From positions 124,001 to 188,000 of the forward strand of contig ATWD01000001.1 in assembly GCA_000421065.1 (NCBI GenBank): a stretch of 64,000 nucleotides of DNA, read 5' to 3'. Every line of letters begins with the position of its first letter. Position 1 is the stretch's first letter. Position numbers and translations under genes: made by a program. A model generated the notes under the pieces. It was not told the DNA's origin and did not search any database. It saw nothing but the letters and a program-made list of their open reading frames with translations. Positions 50,181-60,126 of the stretch are shown one piece after another. The stretch comes from Acidobacteriaceae bacterium TAA 166 (GTDB taxonomy: Bacteria > Acidobacteriota > Terriglobia > Terriglobales > Acidobacteriaceae).

Positions 50181-52877
50181 TTATTCACTTCGTAGCGCGC
50201 GCATCGGCTCGACCGATGCGGCGCGACGTGCGGGAAACCACGAAGCGAAGGCTACGACAACGCAGAAGATCATCGTAATCCCTACGTAAGTAAGTGGATC
50301 AACAATCTTCGTTTCTACAAGGAGGCTTCGAATCCACCGGGATAGAAACAACGCGATCACAAAACCGGCAGCCACTCCATAGGCACCCAACTTCAGGCCT
50401 TGTCCCACGATGAGCCCAAACACCTTTGCTCGCGTAGCTCCCAAAGCCATGCGAACGCCAATCTCCGAGGTGCGCTGGCGGACCGAAGTGGACAGAACCC
50501 CATAGATGCCAAGGGTCGCAAGCAGCACAGCGACAATGGAGAACGCCGCGATGAGGACGAACGCGAGGCGAGTTGTCGCCTGTGCCTGTTCCACAAGCCC
50601 GCTCATCGGTCGCAATTCGGTTAGCACTGTTTGCGCACTCAACTGAGTAAGCCGGTTACGAACGATCTCCGTATAGGTTGAAGGGTTGGCCGATGTGCGG
50701 ATTGCCCATCGAGTTGCGAACCCGTGGCCCATGAAGCCGTCTGTCAGGTAAATTTCTTCACGGCCCATCTCGGCGAGCGAGGTATCGCGCTGGTGCGCAG
50801 CGACGCCGATCACCTCAACCCATTCCGGCTCCGGTGTGCGAAGACGAATCAGAATCCTCTTACCAATTGCCGATTCGTGTGGGAATGCCTTCTCCGCAAG
50901 AAGTTGGTCGATAATGACAAGGTTGCGACTCGGAGCATTGTCAGCATCCGTAAACGTGCGGCCCGCGATCAATGGCGTCCGCAGCGTTTCGAAATAACCA
51001 GGCAAAACGATCTGGTAGTCGGCGGATTGGAACCTGCTTGGATCGCTCATAGCCTGCTCGGTCCCCCAACGGATTGGAAAGAACTGGTCGGCCAGCGGGA
51101 ATGGTGTGGCAGCGGTGGCGCTCTTTACCCCTGAAATGCCCATGAGGGTATCGTGGATCTCATGCGTGAAGGCACTTCGTTGTTCCGGCGTTGACTGTTG
51201 CGGATAGAGTATCTGGAAGGTGAGAAGGCTTTGCGCATCGAATCCAGGATCGATCTGTTGCAGTCGGAGAAAGCTTCGCAGCATCAGCCCACCGCCGACC
51301 AGCAGCGCGAAGGACAACGCTATTTCTGCCACCACGACGGTATTGCGCAACAAGCGCCCACCCGATAGCAAGGAGTTCTGGCCTCCCGACCGGAGCACAA
51401 CCATGAGCGCCGGACGAGAGACATGCAATGCGGGTCCGATCCCAAACAGAGCGGCAGAGACCACACAAAAGAGAACAGCAAATCCCACAACCGTAAGATC
51501 GATGCTTGTGGATGCGAGAAGCGGCTGATTCGGGGCGAAGTTGGACAATTCGCGCACCCCAATCCACGCCAAGCCAACGCCGATCAGTGTACCGGCCACC
51601 GCAAGGAGACTTGCTTCGGCCATCACCTGTCGGATCAGATCCCACCGCCCACCTCCGAGGGCATTGCGGACGGCAAGCTCCCGTTCGCGGAGGGACATTC
51701 TCACCAACATGAGGTTCGCGACGTTCGCGCATGCGATCAGGAGCAGAAAGGCCGCTGCTCCCATAAGTGCATAGATGGAGGGCTTCAGCTCCGCGATGAG
51801 GTACTGGTGCATCGGCTGGAGTTGTATATGGCCGTTGGTCGTCTGCCAAAGCGGGAAGTTCCTACGCAGCTCAGAGGCAACGCCATCGACCTCGCTCTGC
51901 GCATTCGTGAGGTTGACTCCATCTTTCAGTCTGCCGATCACCCGATACATGAGTGTCTTCCGGTCGGCATTGTTGTAGCTCAAGCGCGTAGCGATCCACA
52001 CATCAGGATTTCGCTCGACGTCCGACTTAGGAGGAAACAACAATTCGAAACCTGGAGCGAGGACGCCGATAATTTCGGAGCCCGCATCGGGGCCGCTCGA
52101 GAGGCGCTGACCGATCACAGACGGGCTGGCGCCATAGCGACGTTGCCAATACTCATAGCTGAGAATCGCCGGAGGGGCCGTGCTTTGGGTCGTTTGTGTC
52201 GGCGTAGCCGCGTCCGCGGTACCGGACGGAAGCGGCGCATCCTCTTCCCGGAAATCACGTCCGAGAACGATTCTTCCACCGAGCAAACCGAAGAAATTCG
52301 TCGTCACGGTCGCGGATTGAACCTGTTCGAGGCCACCGTCCTGACGCTGCAGGAGAAGCTTGCCGGTCCGCAGACCTGCAAACCCTTCAAACATTCTGGT
52401 TGCTCCTCTTTTCAGATCCACGAAGTCCGGACTTGAAAACGGAAGGTCCGAGGCGCTCCGCTGCACCATGTTTCCATAGGCCACGACAAGTTGATCGGGA
52501 TTTCGATATGGCAGCGGGCGAAGTAGAACAGAATGCACGACGCTGAAAACAGCGACAGTTGCACCTATGCCAAGTGCGAGCGTCCCAACTACCGTTAAAG
52601 CAAAAGTTGGGTGGCGTTGGAACTGGCGGAATGCGTAGAGGATATCGCGCAATAATTTTTCGCCGCCGAATGAAGTGTCAATCGTGACAATCTTCTCCCG
52701 AATTACGGCAGGGTTCCCGAACCTCAAGAGGGCGTTGCGCCGGGCATCTTCCGGAGACATGCCATCCGCGATATTGTCTTCTGTCCGCATCTCGATATGG
52801 GCCCGTAATTCATCCTTGACCTCACGATCGATACGGAATCGGGAACGCAGGTTCGACATTCTTTTCAGCAACGACAT
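50181..52877 (-). CDS. ADOP-type duplicated FtsX/MacB permease 1
   Basis: The 898-residue protein begins with a cytoplasmic prefix (MSLLKRMSNLRSRFR, then the ALLRFGNP motif). A membrane segment follows near residues 90-115 (ALTVVGTLALGIGATVAVF). Then come a MacB-type periplasmic core, an FtsX membrane block near 370-480, a second core, and a final FtsX block ending WFPARRAASVEPMRALRSE. The duplicated architecture without an ATPase is the acidobacterial ADOP family. No ATP-binding protein is encoded nearby. It is the last gene of a run of three such permeases and a protease. Transport direction and substrate unknown. Confidence 0.9.
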   Translation of the reverse strand: MSLLKRMSNLRSRFRIDREVKDELRAHIEMRTEDNIADGMSPEDARRNALLRFGNPAVIREKIVTIDTSFGGEKLLRDILYAFRQFQRHPTFALTVVGTLALGIGATVAVFSVVHSVLLRPLPYRNPDQLVVAYGNMVQRSASDLPFSSPDFVDLKRGATRMFEGFAGLRTGKLLLQRQDGGLEQVQSATVTTNFFGLLGGRIVLGRDFREEDAPLPSGTADAATPTQTTQSTAPPAILSYEYWQRRYGASPSVIGQRLSSGPDAGSEIIGVLAPGFELLFPPKSDVERNPDVWIATRLSYNNADRKTLMYRVIGRLKDGVNLTNAQSEVDGVASELRRNFPLWQTTNGHIQLQPMHQYLIAELKPSIYALMGAAAFLLLIACANVANLMLVRMSLRERELAVRNALGGGRWDLIRQVMAEASLLAVAGTLIGVGLAWIGVRELSNFAPNQPLLASTSIDLTVVGFAVLFCVVSAALFGIGPALHVSRPALMVVLRSGGQNSLLSGGRLLRNTVVVAEIALSFALLVGGGLMLRSFLRLQQIDPGFDAQSLLTFQILYPQQSTPEQRSAFTHEIHDTLMGISGVKSATAATPFPLADQFFPIRWGTEQAMSDPSRFQSADYQIVLPGYFETLRTPLIAGRTFTDADNAPSRNLVIIDQLLAEKAFPHESAIGKRILIRLRTPEPEWVEVIGVAAHQRDTSLAEMGREEIYLTDGFMGHGFATRWAIRTSANPSTYTEIVRNRLTQLSAQTVLTELRPMSGLVEQAQATTRLAFVLIAAFSIVAVLLATLGIYGVLSTSVRQRTSEIGVRMALGATRAKVFGLIVGQGLKLGAYGVAAGFVIALFLSRWIRSLLVETKIVDPLTYVGITMIFCVVVAFASWFPARRAASVEPMRALRSE

Positions 52878-52972
52878 CGCATCTCCTCACGCATACCGCA
52901 GCATGGCCCTCTGCAGCACTCCAGTTAAAAAAAACGTACTCAGAGCAAGCAGTTCAAAATCTCCCCGGGAGG

Positions 52973-54130
52973 CTAGCCATGGGTAAGCAGTTCGATCGCT
53001 TTTCGATACAAGGCGTCCTCGTTCTCTTGCGCTCCGGCAGATGGCGCGAGAACATCGGGAGTGAGGCCCGCTCCTTTGTTGAAACGGGCACCACGGATGC
53101 TTTCAGCACTCGCATCCGGGATCACAATTCCTGCGCTATTGTTGAGGGCGACATAGGTCTGGATCTGGCCGCGTCCGTATGTCTTGGACCCTATGAGCTG
53201 CGCCCCGATTGCATCACGAAGCCCCGCAGCCAGGACCTCCGCGGCGCTTGCCGTGCCGTCATTGATAAGGACAACAATGCGCATCGTCTTAAACGGCTTC
53301 TCTGACGAATGAATCGGCTCTCTCGTCCCGTCACGGCGAACCTTCCATCCGAGCGTCTGCTCGGTGAAGGCGCTTCCTGCAGTCGCCATCGCATCGAGAT
53401 AGCCACCAGGATTATTGCGGAGATCGAGGATGCAGCCATCGACGCCAAGGGCGGACAGGGTCTGAACTGCTTTGCGCGTCAGAGTTCCGGACTCAGAGGT
53501 GAAGAGGCGAATGCCTACGTATCCCAACTGTTTCTCGCCAGCGGAGAAATGCCGCGAGACGACGGCCGACTGCTCCCAGACCTCCATCGGGACTTCCATG
53601 GAAATTGGCTTTCCGTCGCGGCGAAGCTTGAGTTTCAACGTACCGGAGTCCCCACGGAGCAGTGACATGACGTCTTCGTGGATTAATCCGCGAGTGGCAT
53701 GCCCGTTGACTTCCACGATGATGTCTCGAGGCCGCAGGCCGGCTTTATCGGCCGGAGAATCGACAAGGGCCGTCACCACCTGGGCCTCATCAGATCTTGG
53801 TTCAACGGTAATGGCGAAATCGACAAGCCCGATGCCGCGCTCCTTGCCCGCTGTCTCAGCCTGCATGGCGATCATTTGGTTTGAGGTGATGATCCGAAGA
53901 TCTCCGTCGTGCAATTCAGCCAACTGTTGATCGAGCGCAGGAATGGTAGCAACGGCATTCGCCAACAACGTGGGCCGTAGATGTTTCCAGGCGTCGTTGT
54001 CTGCGTAGAGGTAGTTATGGTCGATCGCATCCACCACTTTCGCGGCAAGGGTAGGCTGTCCCGCTACAGACGGCTGGAGCAGCGTTGAAGCGAGAACGAT
54101 GTTTACCAGCAAGGTTGCACCCCATTCCAT
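52973..54130 (-). CDS. S41 (C-terminal processing) peptidase
   Basis: The 385-residue protein has a hydrophobic signal sequence (LLVNIVLASTLLQPSVAGQ) and a PDZ domain (DSPADKAGLRPRDIIVEVNG). The protease core has DLRNNPGGYLD and NDGTASAAEVLA with the catalytic Ser. IGSKTYGRGQ carries the catalytic Lys. It should act in the periplasm on protein C-termini. It lies between two ADOP permease genes in the same direction, so it may process or regulate them or their cargo, which is inference. Confidence 0.88.
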   Translation of the reverse strand: MEWGATLLVNIVLASTLLQPSVAGQPTLAAKVVDAIDHNYLYADNDAWKHLRPTLLANAVATIPALDQQLAELHDGDLRIITSNQMIAMQAETAGKERGIGLVDFAITVEPRSDEAQVVTALVDSPADKAGLRPRDIIVEVNGHATRGLIHEDVMSLLRGDSGTLKLKLRRDGKPISMEVPMEVWEQSAVVSRHFSAGEKQLGYVGIRLFTSESGTLTRKAVQTLSALGVDGCILDLRNNPGGYLDAMATAGSAFTEQTLGWKVRRDGTREPIHSSEKPFKTMRIVVLINDGTASAAEVLAAGLRDAIGAQLIGSKTYGRGQIQTYVALNNSAGIVIPDASAESIRGARFNKGAGLTPDVLAPSAGAQENEDALYRKAIELLTHG

Positions 54131-54183
54131 AAGCCCTTTTGCAGCTCTGTCTGTCCTTGGAACCCATCAAGAAGCATTTGTCA

Positions 54184-56868
54184 TCACTCGGTGCGTAGAG
54201 ACCGAACGGGATCGATCGTTGCCGCCCTTCGGGCGGGGAGAAAGCTGGCAATCAGAGACACGAAGCAAACCACGGCAATGACCCCGAAATACGTTGCGGG
54301 ACTGTTGGCGCTGATGCCGTAGAGGAGGCTCTTCATGAACCGAACGGCGACTAAGCCGAGGATCGTTCCGAGGACGACCCCGAAGAGCGTAAGACTCAGC
54401 CCTTGTTTCAATACCAGGCGAAGCACATTGTTCCGGTCCGCGCCGAGCGCCATGCGGATTCCAATCTCGCGGTACCTCTGAGCCACCGATTGGGCCATGA
54501 CGCCATAGATCCCAATCGCTGCGAGGAGCAGGGTCAAGCCCGCGAAGACTGTGAGCAGGCGTGCTCGTACCCGCGGTTGAGTCTGAAGTCCAGAGACCAT
54601 CTCGCCCAAAGATTTGATCTGGCCTACCGGCAGGTTCGGGTCTTCGCTCCAAATTGCTCGCTGAATGGCCGCATCACTCAGGCTCACTCCGGGCCGCGTC
54701 CGAACAACAAAGGACATCCTCGTAAAGTCGGAACTGTCGGCGGATTGGTCGAACTGCTGTTGACGATAGTCTGTGTAGACCTCTGGCCGAGACTCCCATG
54801 CAATCTGGTTGTAGCGTGTCGACTTCGTGCTTGCCACGATACCGACTACTTCGAGCCAGGGGTTCTTCTGCGTTTCCGCATCTTTCGGATTTCCGATACG
54901 GAGTTGTTCGCCGATGGGATTCTTGCCTGCGAAATACCGCTGCACAGCCTCCTCATTCAGGAGCGCCACGGGCCGCGTCGCCTGTACGTCCGACTCCGAG
55001 AAATCCCGGCCAGCAATCGTTGCGATCCCCATGGCCTGAAAGAAGCCCGGACCTACCGTTACTGGGACGGCCTGCGGCAGATGCTCCTCGCTCACGTCCC
55101 GTTGGCTGTCCATCTGCATCGGTTCTGTTCCCGCGTCGGACATTCGCAGGAACAAGGTCATTCCGGCTGCATCCACGCCGGGTAGCGTCCGCAGCCGTTG
55201 GACCAACCGATCCGCGAATTGGGTCAGTTGCGTGCCCGAAGGGTAGCGCTTGTGCGAGAGCGAGAGATTGATAACGGCAGTATCAGCCGGATTGAAGCCA
55301 AGGGGCTGCGCGTTCAAGCGGAGGAAGGTCGTCAACAGGAGAGACGCTCCAATCAAGAGAACCACCGAGAGAGCGATCTGGGTGAGCACGATGATGCTTC
55401 GTGAACGAAGCGTTCCCGACGCCGCCGAAGCGCCCGAGCTGCTTGCTCGTAGCGCCTGATTGACATTGAGCTTCGCCGCCTGGAACGCCGGATAGGCCCC
55501 AAAGAAAAGCCCCGACAATACGGTCAAAGCGGCAGCCACACCCAGGACTGGCAGACTGACCGTGACGGGTTGTGCTGGAAGCGCGCCGAAGGGATTCCAC
55601 GCAATGAAGCCGCGCACTGAGCCAAAGGCGATCAATAAGCCGAGAGCCCCGCTAATTCCATACAGCACCAGATTCTCCACCAACAACTGGACCAGAAGGC
55701 GACGTGCGCTCGAGCCCAGAGCAGCGCGAATGGCAAACTCCTTCTCTCGCTGTATGTTTCTGCCAACGATCAGACTTGCGGTATTGGTGCAGGCAATGAG
55801 GAGCATGAGTCCAACCGCTCCCCCCAGCACCAGAAGCGACGCCCTGACCTCGCGGGTGTTGTCCTGTTGCAGGCTCGAGAGATACGCGGTCGACTTCGGA
55901 ATGTCGGGATAATGTCGGTCGTTCTCCGCCTGTAAGGACGCAATCTCCGACTTTGCCTGCGCGGGAGTCACGCTTGGCTTGAGGCGTCCAATGATCGCCA
56001 CCGCAGCTACGGAGTCCTGTTTGTAGTGCGGATCTCCGGCCTGAATCAGCGTCCAGACATCTATGTCGTGCGGCTGATCGAGTACGCGGTAGGAGAAACC
56101 GGGGCGCAGAATGCCGACGATCTTGAAGGACTTGTCATTGAGGGTCAACGTCTGACCGAGGACATCCAGCGATTGGTGAAACCGTCTGGTCCAGAGAGCG
56201 TGGCTGATCACTGCGACCGGCTGGCCCATATCGTCATCCGGCAGAAACAGTCTTCCTCGGAACGCAGACACGCCCAACGTTGAGAACAGGGTACGGCTCA
56301 TGATCCCGCCGTTGAGATTCTCAGGTTCGCCGTTTCCCGTCAGGGCATAGCTTCGCTCGAAGGAAGCGCCAAGCGATTGGAATGCGTGGCTTCTCTGAGT
56401 GAAGTAGATATAGTCACGCCAACTGAAGTAGTAGGCGGGCTCGTTGGGAACTTCTGCCGCTGCACGCCAGAAGATGATGAGTTGCTGAGGGTCTTTGAGC
56501 GGCAAAGGCTGAATGATCCAGGCATTCAGGATCGAGAAGATGCCGGTCGTCGCGCCGATGCCCAGTGCCAACGTCAGAATGGTAATCACGGCGAATCCGC
56601 GATTGCGCAGCAGTTGGTGAAACGAGTAGCGCACATCAGCTGCTAAGCTCTCCAAGGTCAGTGCCGCGTCCTGAGCCACTACTCGCTCCTTCATCAGGTT
56701 CGGATTTCCGAATCGCAGGAGCGCGTCCCGATGGGCCTGCTCCGGGTCCATTCCCGCCTCAATGTTCCCGGTCGTGCGCATGTCGATATGGGAACGGATT
56801 TCGTCCTGTATCTCCTGCTCCAACTTGCCGCGTGAGAACAAATTTGAGATACGACGAAAGAGGGACAT
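54184..56868 (-). CDS. ADOP-type duplicated FtsX/MacB permease 2
   Basis: 894 residues with the prefix (MSLFRRISNLFSRGKLEQEI, ALLRFGNP) and a first membrane segment (AVITILTLALGIGATTGIF). The rest has duplicated core and FtsX blocks and ends FLPARRAATIDPVRSLRTE. It is about as similar in plan to permease 1 and 3 as those are to each other. Gap to the upstream permease 3 gene is 22 bases, indicating one transcript. Confidence 0.9.
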   Translation of the reverse strand: MSLFRRISNLFSRGKLEQEIQDEIRSHIDMRTTGNIEAGMDPEQAHRDALLRFGNPNLMKERVVAQDAALTLESLAADVRYSFHQLLRNRGFAVITILTLALGIGATTGIFSILNAWIIQPLPLKDPQQLIIFWRAAAEVPNEPAYYFSWRDYIYFTQRSHAFQSLGASFERSYALTGNGEPENLNGGIMSRTLFSTLGVSAFRGRLFLPDDDMGQPVAVISHALWTRRFHQSLDVLGQTLTLNDKSFKIVGILRPGFSYRVLDQPHDIDVWTLIQAGDPHYKQDSVAAVAIIGRLKPSVTPAQAKSEIASLQAENDRHYPDIPKSTAYLSSLQQDNTREVRASLLVLGGAVGLMLLIACTNTASLIVGRNIQREKEFAIRAALGSSARRLLVQLLVENLVLYGISGALGLLIAFGSVRGFIAWNPFGALPAQPVTVSLPVLGVAAALTVLSGLFFGAYPAFQAAKLNVNQALRASSSGASAASGTLRSRSIIVLTQIALSVVLLIGASLLLTTFLRLNAQPLGFNPADTAVINLSLSHKRYPSGTQLTQFADRLVQRLRTLPGVDAAGMTLFLRMSDAGTEPMQMDSQRDVSEEHLPQAVPVTVGPGFFQAMGIATIAGRDFSESDVQATRPVALLNEEAVQRYFAGKNPIGEQLRIGNPKDAETQKNPWLEVVGIVASTKSTRYNQIAWESRPEVYTDYRQQQFDQSADSSDFTRMSFVVRTRPGVSLSDAAIQRAIWSEDPNLPVGQIKSLGEMVSGLQTQPRVRARLLTVFAGLTLLLAAIGIYGVMAQSVAQRYREIGIRMALGADRNNVLRLVLKQGLSLTLFGVVLGTILGLVAVRFMKSLLYGISANSPATYFGVIAVVCFVSLIASFLPARRAATIDPVRSLRTE

Positions 56869-56890
56869 GAAATTACCTCACCGGTGGCGT

Positions 56891-59527
56891 TTATTCAGAT
56901 CGAAGAGCTTCCATCGGATGGATGGTGGCGGCCCGGCCAGCGGGCAAGACAGCAGCCAACAACGCAACGAGCAACAGAGCAGCAACAGATGCGCAGACGG
57001 AGACGAGGTCGGCGCTGCTCGTTTGGAAAAGCAGTGCCCTCGCAAAATGAGCGCACACGAAAGCACCCATGAGTCCCGCCAAAATCCCGAGCCCCGTCAA
57101 GGTAGCCGCCTCCCGCAATATCAGAAGCAAGATGTTTTTCCGGTTTGCTCCAACAGCCATCCGCACCCCTATTTCGCGTGTGCGCTGCGTCACGGAATAG
57201 GCAATCACTCCATAAATGCCGATGGACGCAAGCGTGAGCGCCAGCAGCGCAAAGATGCCGAGCAGAACAGCGGTCATCTTCTGCCTCGCCAGGGAGTCGG
57301 AGAGTACCTCATCGATGGTCTGGACATGATAGGTGGGCTGATTCGGATCGAGTTCCCGGACGGCATCGCGCACTTCAGCGGCGACGCCGACGGGATCGAC
57401 ATTGGTGCGAAGCAAAATCACTGCATGAGTGCCAAACCCGGGCAGGTACAGTTCCGGTTCGGCATCGGTCTCGACTCCCAAATCGCGCGCGTTCGAAACG
57501 ATACCGATCACCGGAATCTTATCGGGATGAGGACTAAGAACACCAAGCAGGATGCTCGATGTCAGAGGATCTCTGCCTGCGAGATAGCGTTGTGCAAATG
57601 CCTGATTAACGATAAACAGGTTGGAGTTATTCTCGATGTCTTTCAACTTAAAACCTCTGCCCTTTACCACTCCAAGCCCCATCGTGCGGAAGAAGTCCGG
57701 ACTGACGTAGCGAATCTGCGCGAACGGAAACGCGCCCGGAGCTAAGGGAGCTGCACCCGCGATGAGAAAGCGAGTCATGGAATGAGAGGCGTTAAGTGGG
57801 ACGGCATTCGTGGTCCCGGCCGACACGATGCCCGGCGACTGCCGTAGCTTTTCGAGCAACGCTTCGTAGAAGTGATTTGTCGCGGGTGCTTGGTCCTCAT
57901 ACCGAGGCTGGGGCAATGTGATCTCAAGGCTAAGCAAGTGATCCGTGCGAAAGCCGGGATCGATCTGGATGAGCTTCTGAAAGCTGCGTATCAACAGCGA
58001 CCCAAGAAACAGCACCACGATCGCAATGGCTATCTCCGCCGAGACCAGCGCACTCCTGCTCCTGCTCTTCCTGCCGGTGCTGCCACGATCTCCTGGCCGC
58101 AATGCCTCAGTCAGTTTGCGTGGTGTCTTCAACATGGGCAGCAGCCCGAAGAGGATCGCAGTGAACACGCAAACGACCAGCGTCACGAGCAAAACCGGAA
58201 TGTTGAGCTGGATCGACTGGACCAACGATGGATCAGCGCCATCCGTATGCTCAAACGCCATCCGCAGGAGCGGAAGGGTAAGAGCAGCGAATACCGTTCC
58301 AAGCACACCTCCCAGCAGGCACAAGAGCAGGGTTTCGGAGAGGGATTGTGTGAAGAGGCGGAGGCGGCTTGCTCCGAGAGCCTGCCTGACGGCCACTTCT
58401 TGCGAATGTGCCGCAGCTCTCGCTAACAGGAGATTGGCGACGTTGGCACAGGCGATGAGCAGAACCAGCACGACGCAGCCCATGAGGCTCAGTACCGCCG
58501 GGCGCAAGGAGCCCACGAGTTGTTCGCGCAGTGGGGTAAGGAGCACCCCGACGTTCCGGTTCGTTGCGGGATAGACCCGTGCCAAACGGGCCGCAATGGT
58601 CTGCATGTCCGCTTGAGCCTGTGCTAGTTCAAGTCCGGGCTTCAGACGCCCTAGTACGTTGACCGTATGCCATACGCGGGACGCCTGCGATTCCTTGTCC
58701 ATCAGCGAAAAGGGCATCCAAAACTCGCCCGCCGCTGGATAGGCGCTCCCAGGCGGGAGCACACCGATGATGGTGAAGCTGACACCGTTTAGATCGACGT
58801 TGCGGCCAACCACGTTTCGATCCGCCCCGAAATAACGCTGCCACGCTTCGGCACTGATGACGACGACGTGGTTTACGTTCGACGTGTCGTCCTGTTCCAC
58901 GAAGGTGCGGCCCAAAGACGGCGCGACTCCGAGAAGCGAGAACAAATTGCTGGATGCAAGAACCCGGTGAACCTGTTCTGCATGCCCATCCCAAACCAGC
59001 GATACGGTTTCGGGGCTCACGATGGAATATCCGGCCAACTGCTCAAAGCTCGATTGCTGTGACCGCCAATCCAGATAATCCGGAAATGTGACCTCTCCTC
59101 CCCCGGCAACCTGTGGATGCGTCTCGTTGATCGTCACAATACGATCAGCATGCTGAAAAGGCAGCGATCGCAGCAGTACCGAATACGCGGCGCTAAATAT
59201 GGCTGTGGTTGCTCCGATCCCAAGGGCGAGCGTCAAGATGGCAGTGATCGAAAAGCCGGGAGACTTCAGGAGACGACGTCCAGCGAACCTGATGTCGTTC
59301 CATAGATTGTCGAGGCTCAGGGCTGTATCGACGCCAGCAACGCGCTCCCTCACCGCCGTGGGATTGCCGAAGCGAAGGACCGCATCGCGGCGCGCCTCGG
59401 TCGCTGGCATACCTGCCGCTACGTTGTCGGCAGTCCGCATCCGAATGTGCTCCTTCAATTCGTCTTCAATCTCATGATCGATTTTGGCGCGGAAACCAAG
59501 AGCCCATATGCGACTGAGAAGCGACAT
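56891..59527 (-). CDS. ADOP-type duplicated FtsX/MacB permease 3
   Basis: ATG 59527 (MSLLSRIWALGFR) was chosen over 59539 because all three paralogues begin MSL and because the upstream start overlaps the PadR stop. The 878-residue protein has the AVLRFGNP prefix, SITAILTLALGIGATTAIF and duplicated MacB/FtsX blocks, ending LPAGRAATIHPMEALRSE. First permease after PadR and only 8 bases from it. Confidence 0.9.
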   Translation of the reverse strand: MSLLSRIWALGFRAKIDHEIEDELKEHIRMRTADNVAAGMPATEARRDAVLRFGNPTAVRERVAGVDTALSLDNLWNDIRFAGRRLLKSPGFSITAILTLALGIGATTAIFSAAYSVLLRSLPFQHADRIVTINETHPQVAGGGEVTFPDYLDWRSQQSSFEQLAGYSIVSPETVSLVWDGHAEQVHRVLASSNLFSLLGVAPSLGRTFVEQDDTSNVNHVVVISAEAWQRYFGADRNVVGRNVDLNGVSFTIIGVLPPGSAYPAAGEFWMPFSLMDKESQASRVWHTVNVLGRLKPGLELAQAQADMQTIAARLARVYPATNRNVGVLLTPLREQLVGSLRPAVLSLMGCVVLVLLIACANVANLLLARAAAHSQEVAVRQALGASRLRLFTQSLSETLLLCLLGGVLGTVFAALTLPLLRMAFEHTDGADPSLVQSIQLNIPVLLVTLVVCVFTAILFGLLPMLKTPRKLTEALRPGDRGSTGRKSRSRSALVSAEIAIAIVVLFLGSLLIRSFQKLIQIDPGFRTDHLLSLEITLPQPRYEDQAPATNHFYEALLEKLRQSPGIVSAGTTNAVPLNASHSMTRFLIAGAAPLAPGAFPFAQIRYVSPDFFRTMGLGVVKGRGFKLKDIENNSNLFIVNQAFAQRYLAGRDPLTSSILLGVLSPHPDKIPVIGIVSNARDLGVETDAEPELYLPGFGTHAVILLRTNVDPVGVAAEVRDAVRELDPNQPTYHVQTIDEVLSDSLARQKMTAVLLGIFALLALTLASIGIYGVIAYSVTQRTREIGVRMAVGANRKNILLLILREAATLTGLGILAGLMGAFVCAHFARALLFQTSSADLVSVCASVAALLLVALLAAVLPAGRAATIHPMEALRSE

Positions 59528-59535
59528 GGCAGACC

Positions 59536-59862
59536 TCACGCGTACCGGAAGATAGCGCGCACGCCTTTGACGAGTTGCTCAAAGTCGCGCTCTGCCGTTT
59601 CCAGCTGTTTGCGACCCGCCGCAGTCAGCTTGTAATACTTCACTTTGCGATTCGTCTCGCTAAGCGACCACTGAGAACTGAGCCATCCACGCTGCTCCAT
59701 ACGGTGCAGCGCGGGATACAGAGAACCTTCTTCGATCCGAAGCAAATCGTCGGAGGCGCTTTGAATGTGCAGCACAATCCCGTAACCGTATAACGGTCCC
59801 GTTTGCGAGAGCGTTTTGAGAACGAGAAGATCGAGGGTTCCCTGAAGGTCGCTTCTTGCCAT
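59536..59862 (-). CDS. PadR-family regulator (acidobacterial type)
   Basis: The 108-residue protein begins MARSDLQGTLDLLVLKTLSQ, then YGYGIVLHIQ, IEEGSLYPALHRMEQRGW (the PadR winged-helix core) and KYYKLTAAGRKQLE. This is the short PadR subtype that precedes ADOP permeases in acidobacteria. It probably represses its own operon and releases on an unknown signal. It is the first gene of the unit PadR, permease 3, permease 2, S41, permease 1. Confidence 0.92.
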   Translation of the reverse strand: MARSDLQGTLDLLVLKTLSQTGPLYGYGIVLHIQSASDDLLRIEEGSLYPALHRMEQRGWLSSQWSLSETNRKVKYYKLTAAGRKQLETAERDFEQLVKGVRAIFRYA

Positions 59863-59890
59863 GTCGGCTCAACCCCTATAAGACTTCCAA

Positions 59891-59920
59891 ATGCTATCCA
59901 TAGCACGCTAGGTATGTCAA
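59891..59920 (-). promoter_or_regulatory. Candidate promoter of the PadR operon
   Basis: On the minus strand TTGACA (59920-59915) is followed after 18 bases by TAGCAT (59896-59891), 28 bases before the PadR start codon. The -35 box is perfect and the -10 is two changes from consensus. The word CTAGG (plus strand) at 59908-59912 lies within it and recurs at 59975, 60011 and 60045, so it may be an operator. Confidence 0.5.
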
Positions 59921-60126
59921 ACATGATGGGAGTCCAATGTCCATAGGGTAAATTGCCATTTGATCCCTTGGCATCTAGGCTTATTGCTTAATAGCTAATA
60001 GCATGGCCGTCTAGGTATAGGCGTTCATCGACCGCCATACCCGGCTAGGCGGAATGACACTCCAATTTCTAAGAGGCTCGATTGGCGCGCTGTCCGCATC
60101 CTCTCCAAAGGTTCCAGTTCGGCTAA

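Noticed and set aside
51423..52436. Plus-strand open frame (337 codons)
   Set aside because: Antisense to ADOP permease 1; rich in His, Arg and Gln with no ribosome-binding site.
56762..57745. Plus-strand open frame (327 codons)
   Set aside because: Antisense to the junction of permeases 2 and 3; composition typical of a shadow frame.
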